A stretch of DNA of 45,647 nt, from NCBI RefSeq assembly GCF_003259615.1, contig NZ_QLLR01000040.1:1-45647 (forward strand), given 5' to 3'. Positions 24,530 to 33,972 of the stretch are shown here, one piece after another. The notes under the pieces were generated by a model. The model saw only the letters and a program-made list of their open reading frames with translations. It was not told the DNA's origin and made no database searches. The translations under genes and the position numbers were made by a program. Position 1 is the stretch's first letter. Every line of letters begins with the position of its first letter. The DNA is from Pedobacter cryoconitis. Its GTDB lineage: Bacteria > Bacteroidota > Bacteroidia > Sphingobacteriales > Sphingobacteriaceae.

Positions 24530-25456
24530 GATGGCATGGGCACGTGAATTCCGGTCAGCCGGATCAGGCCTGCTCATATTCATCAACAGGTTTTTTCGCT
24601 CTTCCATCATTCTTATCGCTACCCAGACTGAATCTTCTATGCCCTTTAATTGTTGATCTTCAAAAATTCGCTCTGTAAATGAATGTCCTGTATAACAGCG
24701 GTAACGTGGTACCGCATCATTAGCTATTTTAACCATTGTACCACCACATTCCGGACAAGTCAGGTGGCTGAATTCACCCAATTTAGTCAAATCTTTCATA
24801 CTTGTGGTCATTCTCCTGGTAATCTCTGCTTCGAGTTTCACGTCTGCAGGGACTTCTTTTTTCACACAGACTGTATGAGAAAATCTATCTGTTAAAATAT
24901 GTCCGATCTCATTTACAGCTACTTTGTAATCGACTTCCATCGCATTTAATACACTGTTTGGCATATCTGGAAATTCAGCTTCTGCAGGGTCCTGAACAAT
25001 ACACAACCCTCCGCTCCTTTTTATCGCAAACATTCCCGATACGCCATCATCCAATAGTCCTGTTAAAATAATTCCTGTTACACAACTTCCATAGGCAGCA
25101 GCTGCAGACCTGAAAAGTACATCTATAGCTGGTCGCCAGTGATTTTCAAAGGCACCTTTGGTCACAAGAATTCTGCCTTTGGTTAACAACAGGTGATGAT
25201 CTGCTTTGGCCAGATAAATTGTTCTGTTTTGTATTTCCTGCTGATCTTCGGCCACCCTGCATTTTAACTGGGTATGTTTCTGAATCCCCTTTAAAACTAT
25301 TTCTGAATTTGAATTACCCGACAAATGAATCACGATAAATACCGCTGCATCAAGATCCTGTTTAAAGCTTGCTACCAATTTTGCAATGGCAGAAAAGCCG
25401 CCTGCCGAAGTACCGATCGTAATGATATTTTTTATTGCTTCTGCTTTCATATTCAT
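24527..25456 (-). CDS. CheB-type methylesterase with C-terminal zinc ribbon, no receiver domain
   Basis: CheB domains remove methyl groups from glutamate residues of receptors; here no chemoreceptor is near. Residues 8-190 hold the catalytic Ser17 (GTSAGG), His44 (IVIHLSG) and Asp137 (LTGLLDDGVSG). Residues 230-270 form a zinc-ribbon-like segment with CPECGGTMV and YRCYTGHSFTE. The usual receiver domain is absent. The frame stops at TGA 24527, before a conserved-looking helical tail. It starts 11 bases after the kinase stop; a second ATG two codons in is equally possible. Operon with CheB-CheR-PAS hybrid, kinase and NarL regulator. Confidence 0.9.
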   Translation of the reverse strand: MNMKAEAIKNIITIGTSAGGFSAIAKLVASFKQDLDAAVFIVIHLSGNSNSEIVLKGIQKHTQLKCRVAEDQQEIQNRTIYLAKADHHLLLTKGRILVTKGAFENHWRPAIDVLFRSAAAAYGSCVTGIILTGLLDDGVSGMFAIKRSGGLCIVQDPAEAEFPDMPNSVLNAMEVDYKVAVNEIGHILTDRFSHTVCVKKEVPADVKLEAEITRRMTTSMKDLTKLGEFSHLTCPECGGTMVKIANDAVPRYRCYTGHSFTERIFEDQQLKGIEDSVWVAIRMMEERKNLLMNMSRPDPADRNSRAHAI

Positions 25457-25467
25457 TGAATTGCATA

Positions 25468-27093
25468 TTACACTGAAAGCTCAGCTGTGTTATCAAATGT
25501 AATCGTAACTACCATACCTTGTTTGGAATTATGAAATTTAACCTGCCCGTTTAACAGATATACTCTGTTTTTAATTCCGCTTAAACCTGACCCGATATGA
25601 CCAGCCTGTTCTGCACAGTGGTTAAAACCTATACCATTGTCTGCAACACTAATAGAAACCCGGTTAAAATGTAAACGGACCTTAATCTCTGCTTTAGTTG
25701 CTTTTGCATGTTTGATACAGTTATTGATCAGTTCCTGTATCATCCTGAAAATATAAAGCTGCACATCTTTGGAAAGAAAATCTGCTGCACTATCAATATA
25801 AGTATCAATTTGAAAATGGTCTGTACTGGTACGCTGCGCCATTTCTTTAATTCCTGCAACAAAGCCAAAATCTTTAAGTACAGTGGGTGTGAGTTCGTAA
25901 GAAATTTGTCTCGTCTCTTTAATTACCTGATCCAGTAAGGCATTTACATTCTTAAATTCGCCTTTCAGGTAATTTTTCCTTTCTACACTTTCCAGATTTA
26001 ACTTAATTCCATAAAGCAGCTGACAAACGCTGTCATGCAGCGCACTGCTGATGATATTCCGCTCTTTTTCCTGTGCAGTGAGTGTTGCGGAAAGAATCAG
26101 CTTTTGCTGATCATTTTTCAACAATTCCGCTTCGCGCTCTAATCTCTTCCTTTCTGTAATGTCTGTTAATATACCAGCAAAATAGCTGGATTCTTCCTGC
26201 ATTTTAATTTCATGCCCCTTGGCAGCAATATATTTGAAGTCGTCATCATCTGTGATGATCCTGAATTCCAGGTCTATATCTTTCACGCCATTTATAGTGC
26301 CCAGAAGCTGATCACTCACCTGTTGCTGATCATCGGGATGAACTAATGCAATCAACCCCGGAATCGTCCCGTTAAAGGCCCAGCTTTTAATGCCCATAAT
26401 ATTAAAGCTGTGCGGGTCCAGAAACACAGAACTGGTTTCACCGCATATAGTCCAGGTTCCGGTTGCAGAAGCCCTGAGTGTCATTTCCAGCCGTTCTTTA
26501 GTCTCTTTTAAAACGTGTTGAGCATTACGGCTTTCTGTAACATCAATCACAGTAATATAATATTTAATATCTGTAATAATGATGCTTGAAATTGCCCGTC
26601 CTTCCATGCGGGTATATATCACCTGATCACCGGGTAATTTCAGTTTAATTTCTGCGGTTTGTTTGGTGTCATTGTATTGCATCCTGTGAAGGAAATTATA
26701 AAAATCCTCCCAGGACTGAGGCGAAATAAAACTCTGAAATCTTTGATGAAGAATGGTTTGCCTGGCTATACTAAGCAGGTCTACACCGTTCTGGTTTGCT
26801 TCTTCAACAATACCCAGATAATCCAGGATAAAATAACCTACGGGTGCCAGGTCAAATAAGCCTACAAATTTAGCCCGCTCCCTGTCGAGCGTCAGATAAG
26901 AAGTTTTCAGTTCATCATTTTGCATTTCCAGCTCCAGCTGGTATACCTGAAGTTCATTGAGCAAAACATTAACATCGTCAAGGGTCAGACTTATCTTTGA
27001 AGAAAAATTCTCATTTTTATACTTCAGTTTTTCTGATAAACGGCCAATTAATAATGTATTATTTTCTCTCGCTGAACTTTGACTTCTATCCAC
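25468..27093 (-). CDS. PAS-domain sensor histidine kinase (HisKA_3 type)
   Basis: 541 residues, no membrane segment, so a cytoplasmic sensor. A coiled region (45-75) leads into one PAS domain (about 77-190, AKFVGLFDLAPVGYFILD) and a second PAS/PAC (200-320, ending ILTDITERK). The HisKA_3 box EKERNIISSALHDSVCQLL has the phospho-accepting His353, and the ATPase domain has ELINNCIKHAKA (N box) and VADNGIGF plus GSGLSGIKNR. The start is GTG 27093, overlapping the end of the hybrid gene by 8 bases, so translation is likely coupled. The partner is the NarL-type regulator two genes downstream. Confidence 0.92.
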   Translation of the reverse strand: MDRSQSSARENNTLLIGRLSEKLKYKNENFSSKISLTLDDVNVLLNELQVYQLELEMQNDELKTSYLTLDRERAKFVGLFDLAPVGYFILDYLGIVEEANQNGVDLLSIARQTILHQRFQSFISPQSWEDFYNFLHRMQYNDTKQTAEIKLKLPGDQVIYTRMEGRAISSIIITDIKYYITVIDVTESRNAQHVLKETKERLEMTLRASATGTWTICGETSSVFLDPHSFNIMGIKSWAFNGTIPGLIALVHPDDQQQVSDQLLGTINGVKDIDLEFRIITDDDDFKYIAAKGHEIKMQEESSYFAGILTDITERKRLEREAELLKNDQQKLILSATLTAQEKERNIISSALHDSVCQLLYGIKLNLESVERKNYLKGEFKNVNALLDQVIKETRQISYELTPTVLKDFGFVAGIKEMAQRTSTDHFQIDTYIDSAADFLSKDVQLYIFRMIQELINNCIKHAKATKAEIKVRLHFNRVSISVADNGIGFNHCAEQAGHIGSGLSGIKNRVYLLNGQVKFHNSKQGMVVTITFDNTAELSV

Positions 27094-29998
27094 TGTTTTG
27101 ATTTCTAAAAGTTATTAATGATACTAAACCTATCCCCTCTTCAACCTTATTTACAGGCTGAGTTTTTACAAAAACATCTTTAAGCCCTGCTCCCTGAAAG
27201 GTATGCTGTATAAACACATCAGCAGGACCTGTTTGCAATAGCAAAGTGTCAAGCTTTTCAGTTTTCCATTTGTTGTGAACAATCTCCATGAAGGATTGTT
27301 CTGTAATTTCTTCTTCTTTGAAGTTAAATTGTTGTAAAAACAAATCATTAGCAGTCAGTACTTTTCTGTCTTTGTCCAGAATAACTGCTGCATCAGGTAC
27401 CAGGTTAACAGTTCCTTTTACATAGGCCATTAACGACAACAGCCTGCTTTCCATTGCTTTAACAGGTGTAATTTTAGTAAAAGTAACGACTGCACCGCTA
27501 ATAAAATTGTCCATAGTACGGTAAGGCATAATCCGCAGATTATACCATTCATCTTTCTTGGTGGTTACTTCCAGTTCTTTACCCGCAAGTTTTTCAATGA
27601 CCTCTTTAATAGAATCTTCTAAAGAAGGATAGTCAAAATTAGAAACAATATGCGTAATAGATCTGCCAACATCACTCGGTATAACATTAAACAATTTAGT
27701 GACCTGTGGCGTAAAACGAACAATATTCAGCTGATTGTCTAGAAATATAGTCCCGATTTCAGTATTGTCCAGCAGGTTTTTCATATCATTATTCAGCTGG
27801 GTCAGTTCCTCTGCTTTATTCTGATACTGAAGGTTAATAGTCATCAGTTCTTCGTTTAAGGACTGCATTTCCTCTTTTGTAGTTAATGCCTCCTCATTGG
27901 TACTTTGAAGTTCTTCATTCGTACTTTGCAATTCTTCGTTTGCAGACTTCAGTTCTTCCATAGAGGTTTCCATTTGCTCAATGGTACTATGCAATTGCTG
28001 CTTGGTATAAATCAGCTCTTTTTCCAGCTCTTCGACCTCTCCTGCTTTGGCAGAACCTATATTTATTCCTTTTGAAGTTTTCCTCTTTTTAATTAAGCCC
28101 AGGTCATAAAAAGTAACCAGCAGTAAATCCTGTATAGGTATTTCTGTCATATAATCAATCTTAAAGGCTACCAGGTAAACCTGGTCACCGTCTTTGATTT
28201 TCAGATCAGAAACTTCTACTTTACTCTTTTGCTCCCATGCCTGATGAAGTGCATTACCTAAGGCGTATTTAAGTTCTTCTCTGGCCAGTCTATGGATATT
28301 AAATACAGCTTCTCCAGAATTAATCTGCATAAATTTTGCTGTTTTTCCATTGATGTACAGAATATCACCACGCTCGTTTAACAATAGAGAAGTAGGGGTA
28401 AAACTTTCCAATAATATTTTATGAAAAGTCTCTACCAAAGGGTTCTTTAAGTTTTTTGTAGGAAGATGCATTTTTACATTTTTATTGTGCTGACTGGCCA
28501 CATGAAAAGGGAAATCAAGCATATTGCCTAATGATGCTCCTTCTTTACGCTGAAAAAGCTTCCATTTTGTATCCAGATTGGTAAAGCTGTCCTGAAAGGT
28601 TCCTACAGATTCTGCTGGCCCCAGAAATAACAATCCCTTAGGATTCAAAGAGTAATGAAAAACAGGAATAATCTTTTTCTGTAATTCTGTAGTCAGGTAA
28701 ATCATGACGTTACGACAGCATAACAGGTCTAGACGGGTAAATGGAGCGTCTTTAATCAGGTTATGTTGTGCAAATACAATCATTTCACGCACCTCTTTTT
28801 TAACAATATAACCGTCGTTCACTTTAATAAAAAAGCGTTCCAGTCTTTCCGGAGACACTTCTGAAGAGATATTAGAGAAATAATTTCCTGAGCGGGCGTG
28901 GTCAATGGCATTGGGATCAAGGTCAGTCGCAAAGATTTGCAATCTTGGTCTTCGTTCTGATTTAACCTGTTCCAAAAATTCGATGAGTAATATGGCAATG
29001 GAATAAGCTTCCTCCCCTGTAGAACAGCCCGCTACCCAGATACGGATAGGATCATTTTCATCTTTAGTGATTAAATAGGGATATAGTTTTTCCTTCAGAA
29101 TATCAAATGCCTGCTGATCTCTGAAAAACTTAGTCACTCCAATCAATAACTCATTGAACAACAACACTATTTCGTTTGTATTTTCCCGAAGGTAATTGAT
29201 ATATTCAATATAATCATGTAATTGATTGATCGCGATGCGCCTTTCAATTCTTCTGACAATAGTATTCTTTTTATAGAGGGTAAAGTCATGACCGGTATGT
29301 GATCTCAAAAGCATTAATATCTTTTGCAGATGTGTTTGGTTCGTATTATTCAGGTAAGCATCTTCAATAGCACCAGGTTCAGCCAATACTGGATGATTAA
29401 GATATTGAATCAATTTTTTCGGCATATCTTCCGGAGAAAGTATAAAATCTGCCATATTCGATTTGATAGCTGCATTAGGCATACTCGGATATTCTGCTGT
29501 AGCAGGATCCTGTACCATCGCCATTCCCAGTTTTTCCTTGATCATTCTGACCCCGGTTTCTCCATCAGCGCCCATACCAGAAAAGATAATGGAAACTGCA
29601 TTCCCCCATTGGTCCTGGGCCAGGCTTTGCAGAAAATAATCAATAGACATATGGGCCCCTTTATAACGGGAAGCTTCCATTAATAAAAGCCGTCCGTTGT
29701 GTATACCCATATCTTTTCCTGGCGGGATCACGTAAATACAGTCAGGCTCAATCAACATACCATCTGTTGCCTCAGCAATAGGCATAGCAGACACTGGCTG
29801 CAGCATAGCGGCCACGTTAATATGATGCGAATTATCAAGGTGCATAATGATTACAAATGCCATCCCGCTTTTGACTGGCACGTGTAAAAAGAACTTTTCA
29901 AAGGCATGAAAAGATCCCGCTGATCCTCCTATACCTATAATAGGGAAAGAGGTATTAGTGTGTTCTGTTTTTTTGGATCTGGATGCTTGTAGGGTCAT
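27086..29998 (-). CDS. CheB-CheR-coiled coil-PAS hybrid protein
   Basis: 970 residues. CheB methylesterase (about 18-205) with Ser26, His53 and Asp145 (FSGMGADGETG); CheR methyltransferase (about 215-480) with the SAM motif WVAGCSTGEEAYSIAILL and DLLCCRNVMIYL; PAS-like region (520-620); long coiled coil (650-745) with tandem NEELQSTNEELQSTNEE-type heptads; PAS (750-850) and a further PAS (865-965). Such fusions carry both opposing activities in one chain and are frequent in Bacteroidota outside chemotaxis. First gene of the four-gene operon; a promoter candidate lies at 30053. Target protein unknown. Confidence 0.93.
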   Translation of the reverse strand: MTLQASRSKKTEHTNTSFPIIGIGGSAGSFHAFEKFFLHVPVKSGMAFVIIMHLDNSHHINVAAMLQPVSAMPIAEATDGMLIEPDCIYVIPPGKDMGIHNGRLLLMEASRYKGAHMSIDYFLQSLAQDQWGNAVSIIFSGMGADGETGVRMIKEKLGMAMVQDPATAEYPSMPNAAIKSNMADFILSPEDMPKKLIQYLNHPVLAEPGAIEDAYLNNTNQTHLQKILMLLRSHTGHDFTLYKKNTIVRRIERRIAINQLHDYIEYINYLRENTNEIVLLFNELLIGVTKFFRDQQAFDILKEKLYPYLITKDENDPIRIWVAGCSTGEEAYSIAILLIEFLEQVKSERRPRLQIFATDLDPNAIDHARSGNYFSNISSEVSPERLERFFIKVNDGYIVKKEVREMIVFAQHNLIKDAPFTRLDLLCCRNVMIYLTTELQKKIIPVFHYSLNPKGLLFLGPAESVGTFQDSFTNLDTKWKLFQRKEGASLGNMLDFPFHVASQHNKNVKMHLPTKNLKNPLVETFHKILLESFTPTSLLLNERGDILYINGKTAKFMQINSGEAVFNIHRLAREELKYALGNALHQAWEQKSKVEVSDLKIKDGDQVYLVAFKIDYMTEIPIQDLLLVTFYDLGLIKKRKTSKGINIGSAKAGEVEELEKELIYTKQQLHSTIEQMETSMEELKSANEELQSTNEELQSTNEEALTTKEEMQSLNEELMTINLQYQNKAEELTQLNNDMKNLLDNTEIGTIFLDNQLNIVRFTPQVTKLFNVIPSDVGRSITHIVSNFDYPSLEDSIKEVIEKLAGKELEVTTKKDEWYNLRIMPYRTMDNFISGAVVTFTKITPVKAMESRLLSLMAYVKGTVNLVPDAAVILDKDRKVLTANDLFLQQFNFKEEEITEQSFMEIVHNKWKTEKLDTLLLQTGPADVFIQHTFQGAGLKDVFVKTQPVNKVEEGIGLVSLITFRNQNSG

Positions 29999-30052
29999 TA
30001 TTTCAATTCATAGAGCTTATAAAGTTAAAATTAAGTTGGTAGTTTCTGGTTA

Positions 30053-30085
30053 CAAAAATATTTTAAAAGATAAATAATTAAACAA
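30053..30085 (-). promoter_or_regulatory. Promoter candidate of the CheB-CheR-PAS operon
   Basis: On the - strand TATTTTTG (30060-30053) fits the -7 box and TTG (30085-30083) lies 22 bases upstream as a possible -33 element. The start codon is 55 bases downstream. Confidence 0.45.
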
Positions 30086-30180
30086 TCCCAACTAAATTAA
30101 GAGCTAAATCGTTATTATTATGAATATTGACATATAGAACAATTAAGGAATAAAGGGACTGATAACCTAAGAAAGTCCTG

Positions 30181-30915
30181 CTAAAAGATGTTGAATGCCT
30201 GACCTGTGTATGTTTTAGTTTTGAAGGATTTGAGCCTGCTCTTTTTCCCTGCCGATGCCTCTCTGATCAAACGGGACATGCCGGTAAAGGTGTCATTCCA
30301 CGATAAGTTTTGAACAGTAGCCTTTAACGAACATGTAAAAGGGAATGGATGAACATGGGGATGAAACACCTTTTTGCTGGTCGTGAGCGTATAACCTTGT
30401 GTAAAGATAAGATCGGCCTTTTCTACTAATTTCTTCTCCAGCATCCCCATATCTTCAGGACAACGTCTGAACATAGAGACTTCATCCATGCAATCGTATA
30501 CGGTTAATCCTGGTTTATATTTTTTGGTAAAGGATAATGCAGCAGCAGTATAATACCAGAATGTCCAATCTTCAAGATTAGCTTTTTCCAGAAACGCATC
30601 TATTAATTGCCTCATACACCTGATGATCTGGCTGGAAGTGAGCCCTGGTCTTAGATGCGGAACCATCTTCCATAAAGTTTCTGATCTGGTTCCAAAAGAA
30701 AAGTAAGGCTCCTCATTTGCATCAAAAACGGGGTTTTCAACGTAGTAAATATTGGTATCCTCAGCAAATCGCAATAACAATTGTTGAGGCCGCTGTAATA
30801 GAAAATCCCATCGAAGGTGTGAAAAGCAAAGTAAATTTTTCGGAGCCATATCTACAAATAATTTCGTATTATTTAGAGAGAGATTAATAACCTCAAATCT
30901 AACAGGATTATTCAA
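30181..30915 (-). CDS. Glycosyltransferase-like protein with an internal deletion
   Basis: Residues 23-190 match the N-terminal Rossmann half of GT4-like enzymes: APKNLLCFSHLRWDFLLQRP, YYVENPVFD, LTVYDCMDEVS, ADLIFTQGYTL, then HVHPFP. In the full family this is followed by the nucleotide-sugar-binding C-terminal domain of about 170 residues. Here, after residue 192 (DNA near 30339), the sequence goes straight to NLSWNDTFTGMSRLI, which resembles the very end of such enzymes, and a Lys-rich tail. I infer a large in-frame internal deletion and loss of catalysis. A start at Met23 (30849) is possible. Neighbouring tviB/tviC suggests an old polysaccharide region. Confidence 0.65.
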   Translation of the reverse strand: MNNPVRFEVINLSLNNTKLFVDMAPKNLLCFSHLRWDFLLQRPQQLLLRFAEDTNIYYVENPVFDANEEPYFSFGTRSETLWKMVPHLRPGLTSSQIIRCMRQLIDAFLEKANLEDWTFWYYTAAALSFTKKYKPGLTVYDCMDEVSMFRRCPEDMGMLEKKLVEKADLIFTQGYTLTTSKKVFHPHVHPFPFTCSLKATVQNLSWNDTFTGMSRLIREASAGKKSRLKSFKTKTYTGQAFNIF

Positions 30916-31079
30916 TTAAACACCAGTATAAACACCCGAAAACATGTAGTCAACTACCTATTTTAAGACTGTAAGACCTTTAATCGTTTAATATTTTTTA
31001 CTCCTGACATTTTTCTTACCATACATCAATACAACAACAATTTAATAATACCATATTTGTCGTATAAAAAATTACAGAC

Positions 31080-31661
31080 ATGAAAAAATTAGTTGTATTA
31101 TTATTAGCGGCATCAGCTGCACTATTTGCTTTTAAACCTGTCGGGCCTAATACCTGGACTGCAGATAAAGCGCATTCAAAATTAGGATTCGTTGTTACTC
31201 ACTTAATGATCACTGATGTTGAAGGTTCATTTAAGAACTTTGAATCAACAATTACAGCTTCAAAAGACGATTTCTCTGATGCAGTTGTGACTTTAAGTGC
31301 TGATATTAATTCAGTAAATACAGAAGATGAAAAAAGAGACGGACACTTGAAAACTGCTGATTTCTTTGATGCTGAGAAATTCCCTAAATTAACTTTCAAA
31401 AGTACTTCAGTTAAAAAATTAGCTGGTAACAAATTCAAAGTAAGCGGTTTATTATCATTACATGGTGTAACTAAACCAGTTACTTTAGATGCAACTTTAA
31501 GAGGTGTAACTACTAACCCAATGTCTAAAAAAGCTACTGCTGGTTTCAAAGTAACAGGAACAATCAAAAGAGCTGATTTCGCTTTAGGTTCAAAATATCC
31601 AAATGCAATGTTAAGCGATGAAATTACACTGAACGCAAATACTGAATTCGTTAAAAACTAA
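31080..31661 (+). CDS. YceI-family exported lipid-binding protein
   Basis: Periplasmic lipocalin-like protein that binds isoprenoid-type lipids. The signal peptide is MKKLVVLLLAASAALFAFKP; the domain then shows NTWTADKAHSKLGFVVTHLM, the VSLSADINSVNTEDEKRDGHL segment with DGHLKTADFFDAEKFP, and GLLSLHGVTKPVTLDATL. 193 residues is normal. It stands alone between a divergent GT fragment and a convergent M13 peptidase. Confidence 0.93.
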   Translation: MKKLVVLLLAASAALFAFKPVGPNTWTADKAHSKLGFVVTHLMITDVEGSFKNFESTITASKDDFSDAVVTLSADINSVNTEDEKRDGHLKTADFFDAEKFPKLTFKSTSVKKLAGNKFKVSGLLSLHGVTKPVTLDATLRGVTTNPMSKKATAGFKVTGTIKRADFALGSKYPNAMLSDEITLNANTEFVKN

Positions 31662-31699
31662 TTTCAACCGGGTTTAGCCAACAGGCCGGATCTAACTAG

Positions 31700-31736
31700 A
31701 AAAAGCCGCTGTTTCCTGATGGAGCAGCGGCTTTTT
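31700..31736. terminator. Bidirectional terminator
   Basis: AAAAAGCCGCTG (31700-31711) and CAGCGGCTTTTT (31725-31736) form a perfect 12-bp stem around a 13-base loop. It ends yceI on the + strand and the M13 peptidase gene on the - strand. Confidence 0.9.
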
Positions 31737-31758
31737 GGTTTCTAAGCAATAAACCTGT

Positions 31759-33801
31759 TTACCATATTTTAACTCTTTTATCTGGTGCAAGGTATAAGGA
31801 GTCTCCAGGTTTTACATTAAATGCAGTATAAAACTCAGGAATGTTCCTTACAATTCCATTTACACGGAACCTGGCAGGAGAATGCGGGTCTGTACCTACT
31901 TGTTTTCTTAAAGCTTGTTCTCTTGATTTGTTTAACCAAACCTGTCCCCATCCAATAAAAACACGCTGATCGCCATTAAAGCCATCCAGAACCGGAGCAG
32001 TTTTGCCGTTCAAACTAGCATGGTAAGCTTTAAGGGCAATCGTTAATCCGCCAAGATCTCCGATATTCTCTCCTAAAGTAAATTCACCATTTACATTCAG
32101 ATCACTCAATACTTTAAAGCCACTGTATTGTGCTACCAAAGCATTCGTTCTTTTCTTAAATTCACTTAAATCGTTCTTGGTCCACCAATCACGCATCACG
32201 CCGTCTCCGTCAAAAGTACTGCCCTGATCATCAAATCCATGACCAATTTCATGACCGATAACCGCGCCGATACCGCCATAGTTTACAGCATCCTCAGCGT
32301 TCATATCAAAAAATGGTGGCTGCAGAATAGCTGCCGGGAATACGATTTCATTCAGCGGCGGGTTATAATACGCATTTACTGTCTGAGGAGTCATCCCCCA
32401 CTCTGTACGGTCAACCGGAGTTCCCAGTTTTTTCATCATCCTGTTGTATTCAAAGGCTGTAGAACGGGTAAGGTTTCCATAAAGGTCATTTTTAACGATT
32501 TTCAGGCTTGAATAATCTCTCCATTTATCAGGGTAACCGATTTTAGGGGTAAACTTACTGATCTTTTTAAGTGCCTCAACTTTAGTTTCAGGACTCATCC
32601 AGTCTAATTCCTTGATACTGGTTTCATAAGCTTTAAGCAGGTTACCAACCAAAACCAGCATACGCGCTTTAGCTTCAGGAGAGAAATGTTTCTCTACATA
32701 TAATTTACCTACCATTTCTCCTAATGAGCTATTGACAATACCAACACCTCTGCGCCATTGCGGACGTTGTTTTGGCACCCCATTCAAGATCGTTCCGTTG
32801 AAGCTGAAATTCTCTTCATCAAGCGCGGAGTTTAAAGCAGTAGCACCACCTTTAACCAGGCTCCATTTCAGGTAAGTTTTCCAGATAGAAAGAGGTGTAT
32901 CCTTAATAATCGCATTCAGGTCTTTGGTATAAGCGACCTGTGCAACGACAATACTGTCAGGATTTTTCACGCCTGCTTCAGTGAGCATACCCTTCCAGTC
33001 AAAATCAGGCATTAAGGTATTCAGCTGACTCACTGCGTATTTGTTATATAAACCAGCCATATTCCTGGTTTCTTCTTTCTTCATTTGTTTAGAAGCCATC
33101 AAAGTTTCCAAAGCCATAATCTCTGACGCTTTTGGTTTAGCTTCAGTAACTCCTGCAAGTGTCAGCATTTTCTCAATATGCGCCACATACTTAGTTCTGA
33201 TCTCTTTAGATTTAGCGTTATCCGTGAAGTAATATTCTCTGTCCGGAAGGCCCAATCCACCTTGCCAGGTTAGCAGCATATAGTTTTTAGGATTTTTAAA
33301 ATCTTCTGTAACAGCGACACTGAATGGTGCCATGTTTCCTATTTTATTTGCATAAGCAAAATAAGCTGCCAGTTCTTTTTGGTTTTTAATGCCATCAATC
33401 TTTTTGAAATCAGCAGCCAAAGGTTTTACCCCAACTGCGTCTCTTGCAGTCATATTCATATAGGAGCCATAAAGGTCACCTATTTTCTGTTCTTCAGAAC
33501 CATCGGCAAATTTTCCGGATGCTGCCTTTTCTATAATTTCTTTGACATCTTCCTGAGCTTTATCGTTGATCAGGGAACTTACACTTGCAGCTGGTTTATC
33601 TGCAGGAATTTCAGTTTTTTTAATCCAGGTCCCATTCACATATTCCATGAAGTTATTTCCCGGACGAACTTGTTTATCCATATTTTCAAGGACAATTCCC
33701 GACTTAGGATCACCAGTGGAATGAAAGGAGTGAAATGCCGCCAAAGCCAGCAGGGAGCCAGCGATGAGGGGTACACCCAAAGAGAGTTTTAAATTATTCA
33801 T
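31759..33801 (-). CDS. M13 family metallopeptidase (PepO/neprilysin-like)
   Basis: Exported zinc endopeptidase of 680 residues acting on short peptides. A signal peptide covers the first 25 or so residues, M13_N extends to about 440 and the catalytic domain holds His517-Glu-Ile-Gly-His521 (HEIGH) with the third ligand Glu578 in GENIGDLGG. Other family marks are NAYYNPPLNEIVFPAAILQP and the closing VNGIVRNIPEFYTAFNVKPGD. The family is widespread in Bacteroidota. A -7 box lies 21 bases before the start. Confidence 0.95.
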   Translation of the reverse strand: MNNLKLSLGVPLIAGSLLALAAFHSFHSTGDPKSGIVLENMDKQVRPGNNFMEYVNGTWIKKTEIPADKPAASVSSLINDKAQEDVKEIIEKAASGKFADGSEEQKIGDLYGSYMNMTARDAVGVKPLAADFKKIDGIKNQKELAAYFAYANKIGNMAPFSVAVTEDFKNPKNYMLLTWQGGLGLPDREYYFTDNAKSKEIRTKYVAHIEKMLTLAGVTEAKPKASEIMALETLMASKQMKKEETRNMAGLYNKYAVSQLNTLMPDFDWKGMLTEAGVKNPDSIVVAQVAYTKDLNAIIKDTPLSIWKTYLKWSLVKGGATALNSALDEENFSFNGTILNGVPKQRPQWRRGVGIVNSSLGEMVGKLYVEKHFSPEAKARMLVLVGNLLKAYETSIKELDWMSPETKVEALKKISKFTPKIGYPDKWRDYSSLKIVKNDLYGNLTRSTAFEYNRMMKKLGTPVDRTEWGMTPQTVNAYYNPPLNEIVFPAAILQPPFFDMNAEDAVNYGGIGAVIGHEIGHGFDDQGSTFDGDGVMRDWWTKNDLSEFKKRTNALVAQYSGFKVLSDLNVNGEFTLGENIGDLGGLTIALKAYHASLNGKTAPVLDGFNGDQRVFIGWGQVWLNKSREQALRKQVGTDPHSPARFRVNGIVRNIPEFYTAFNVKPGDSLYLAPDKRVKIW

Positions 33802-33821
33802 CTGTTATCAGTTAGTTTAAT

Positions 33822-33829
33822 CAAATCTA
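33822..33829 (-). promoter_or_regulatory. -7 box TAGATTTG of the M13 peptidase gene
   Basis: TAGATTTG on the - strand fits TAnnTTTG and would give a leader of about 14 bases. No clear -33 box is seen. Confidence 0.4.
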
Positions 33830-33972
33830 CTAAGAAACCATTTCTTAATTTGCATCTAATTATAATTCTTTATGATCTGAGCTTTGACCGCTTTATTAAT
33901 GCTTAAGATTCAGTTTTATTTCAATAAATTGCGCCCTGTTTGTTGAAAAACAAGCAAAATAGAAGATTATAG

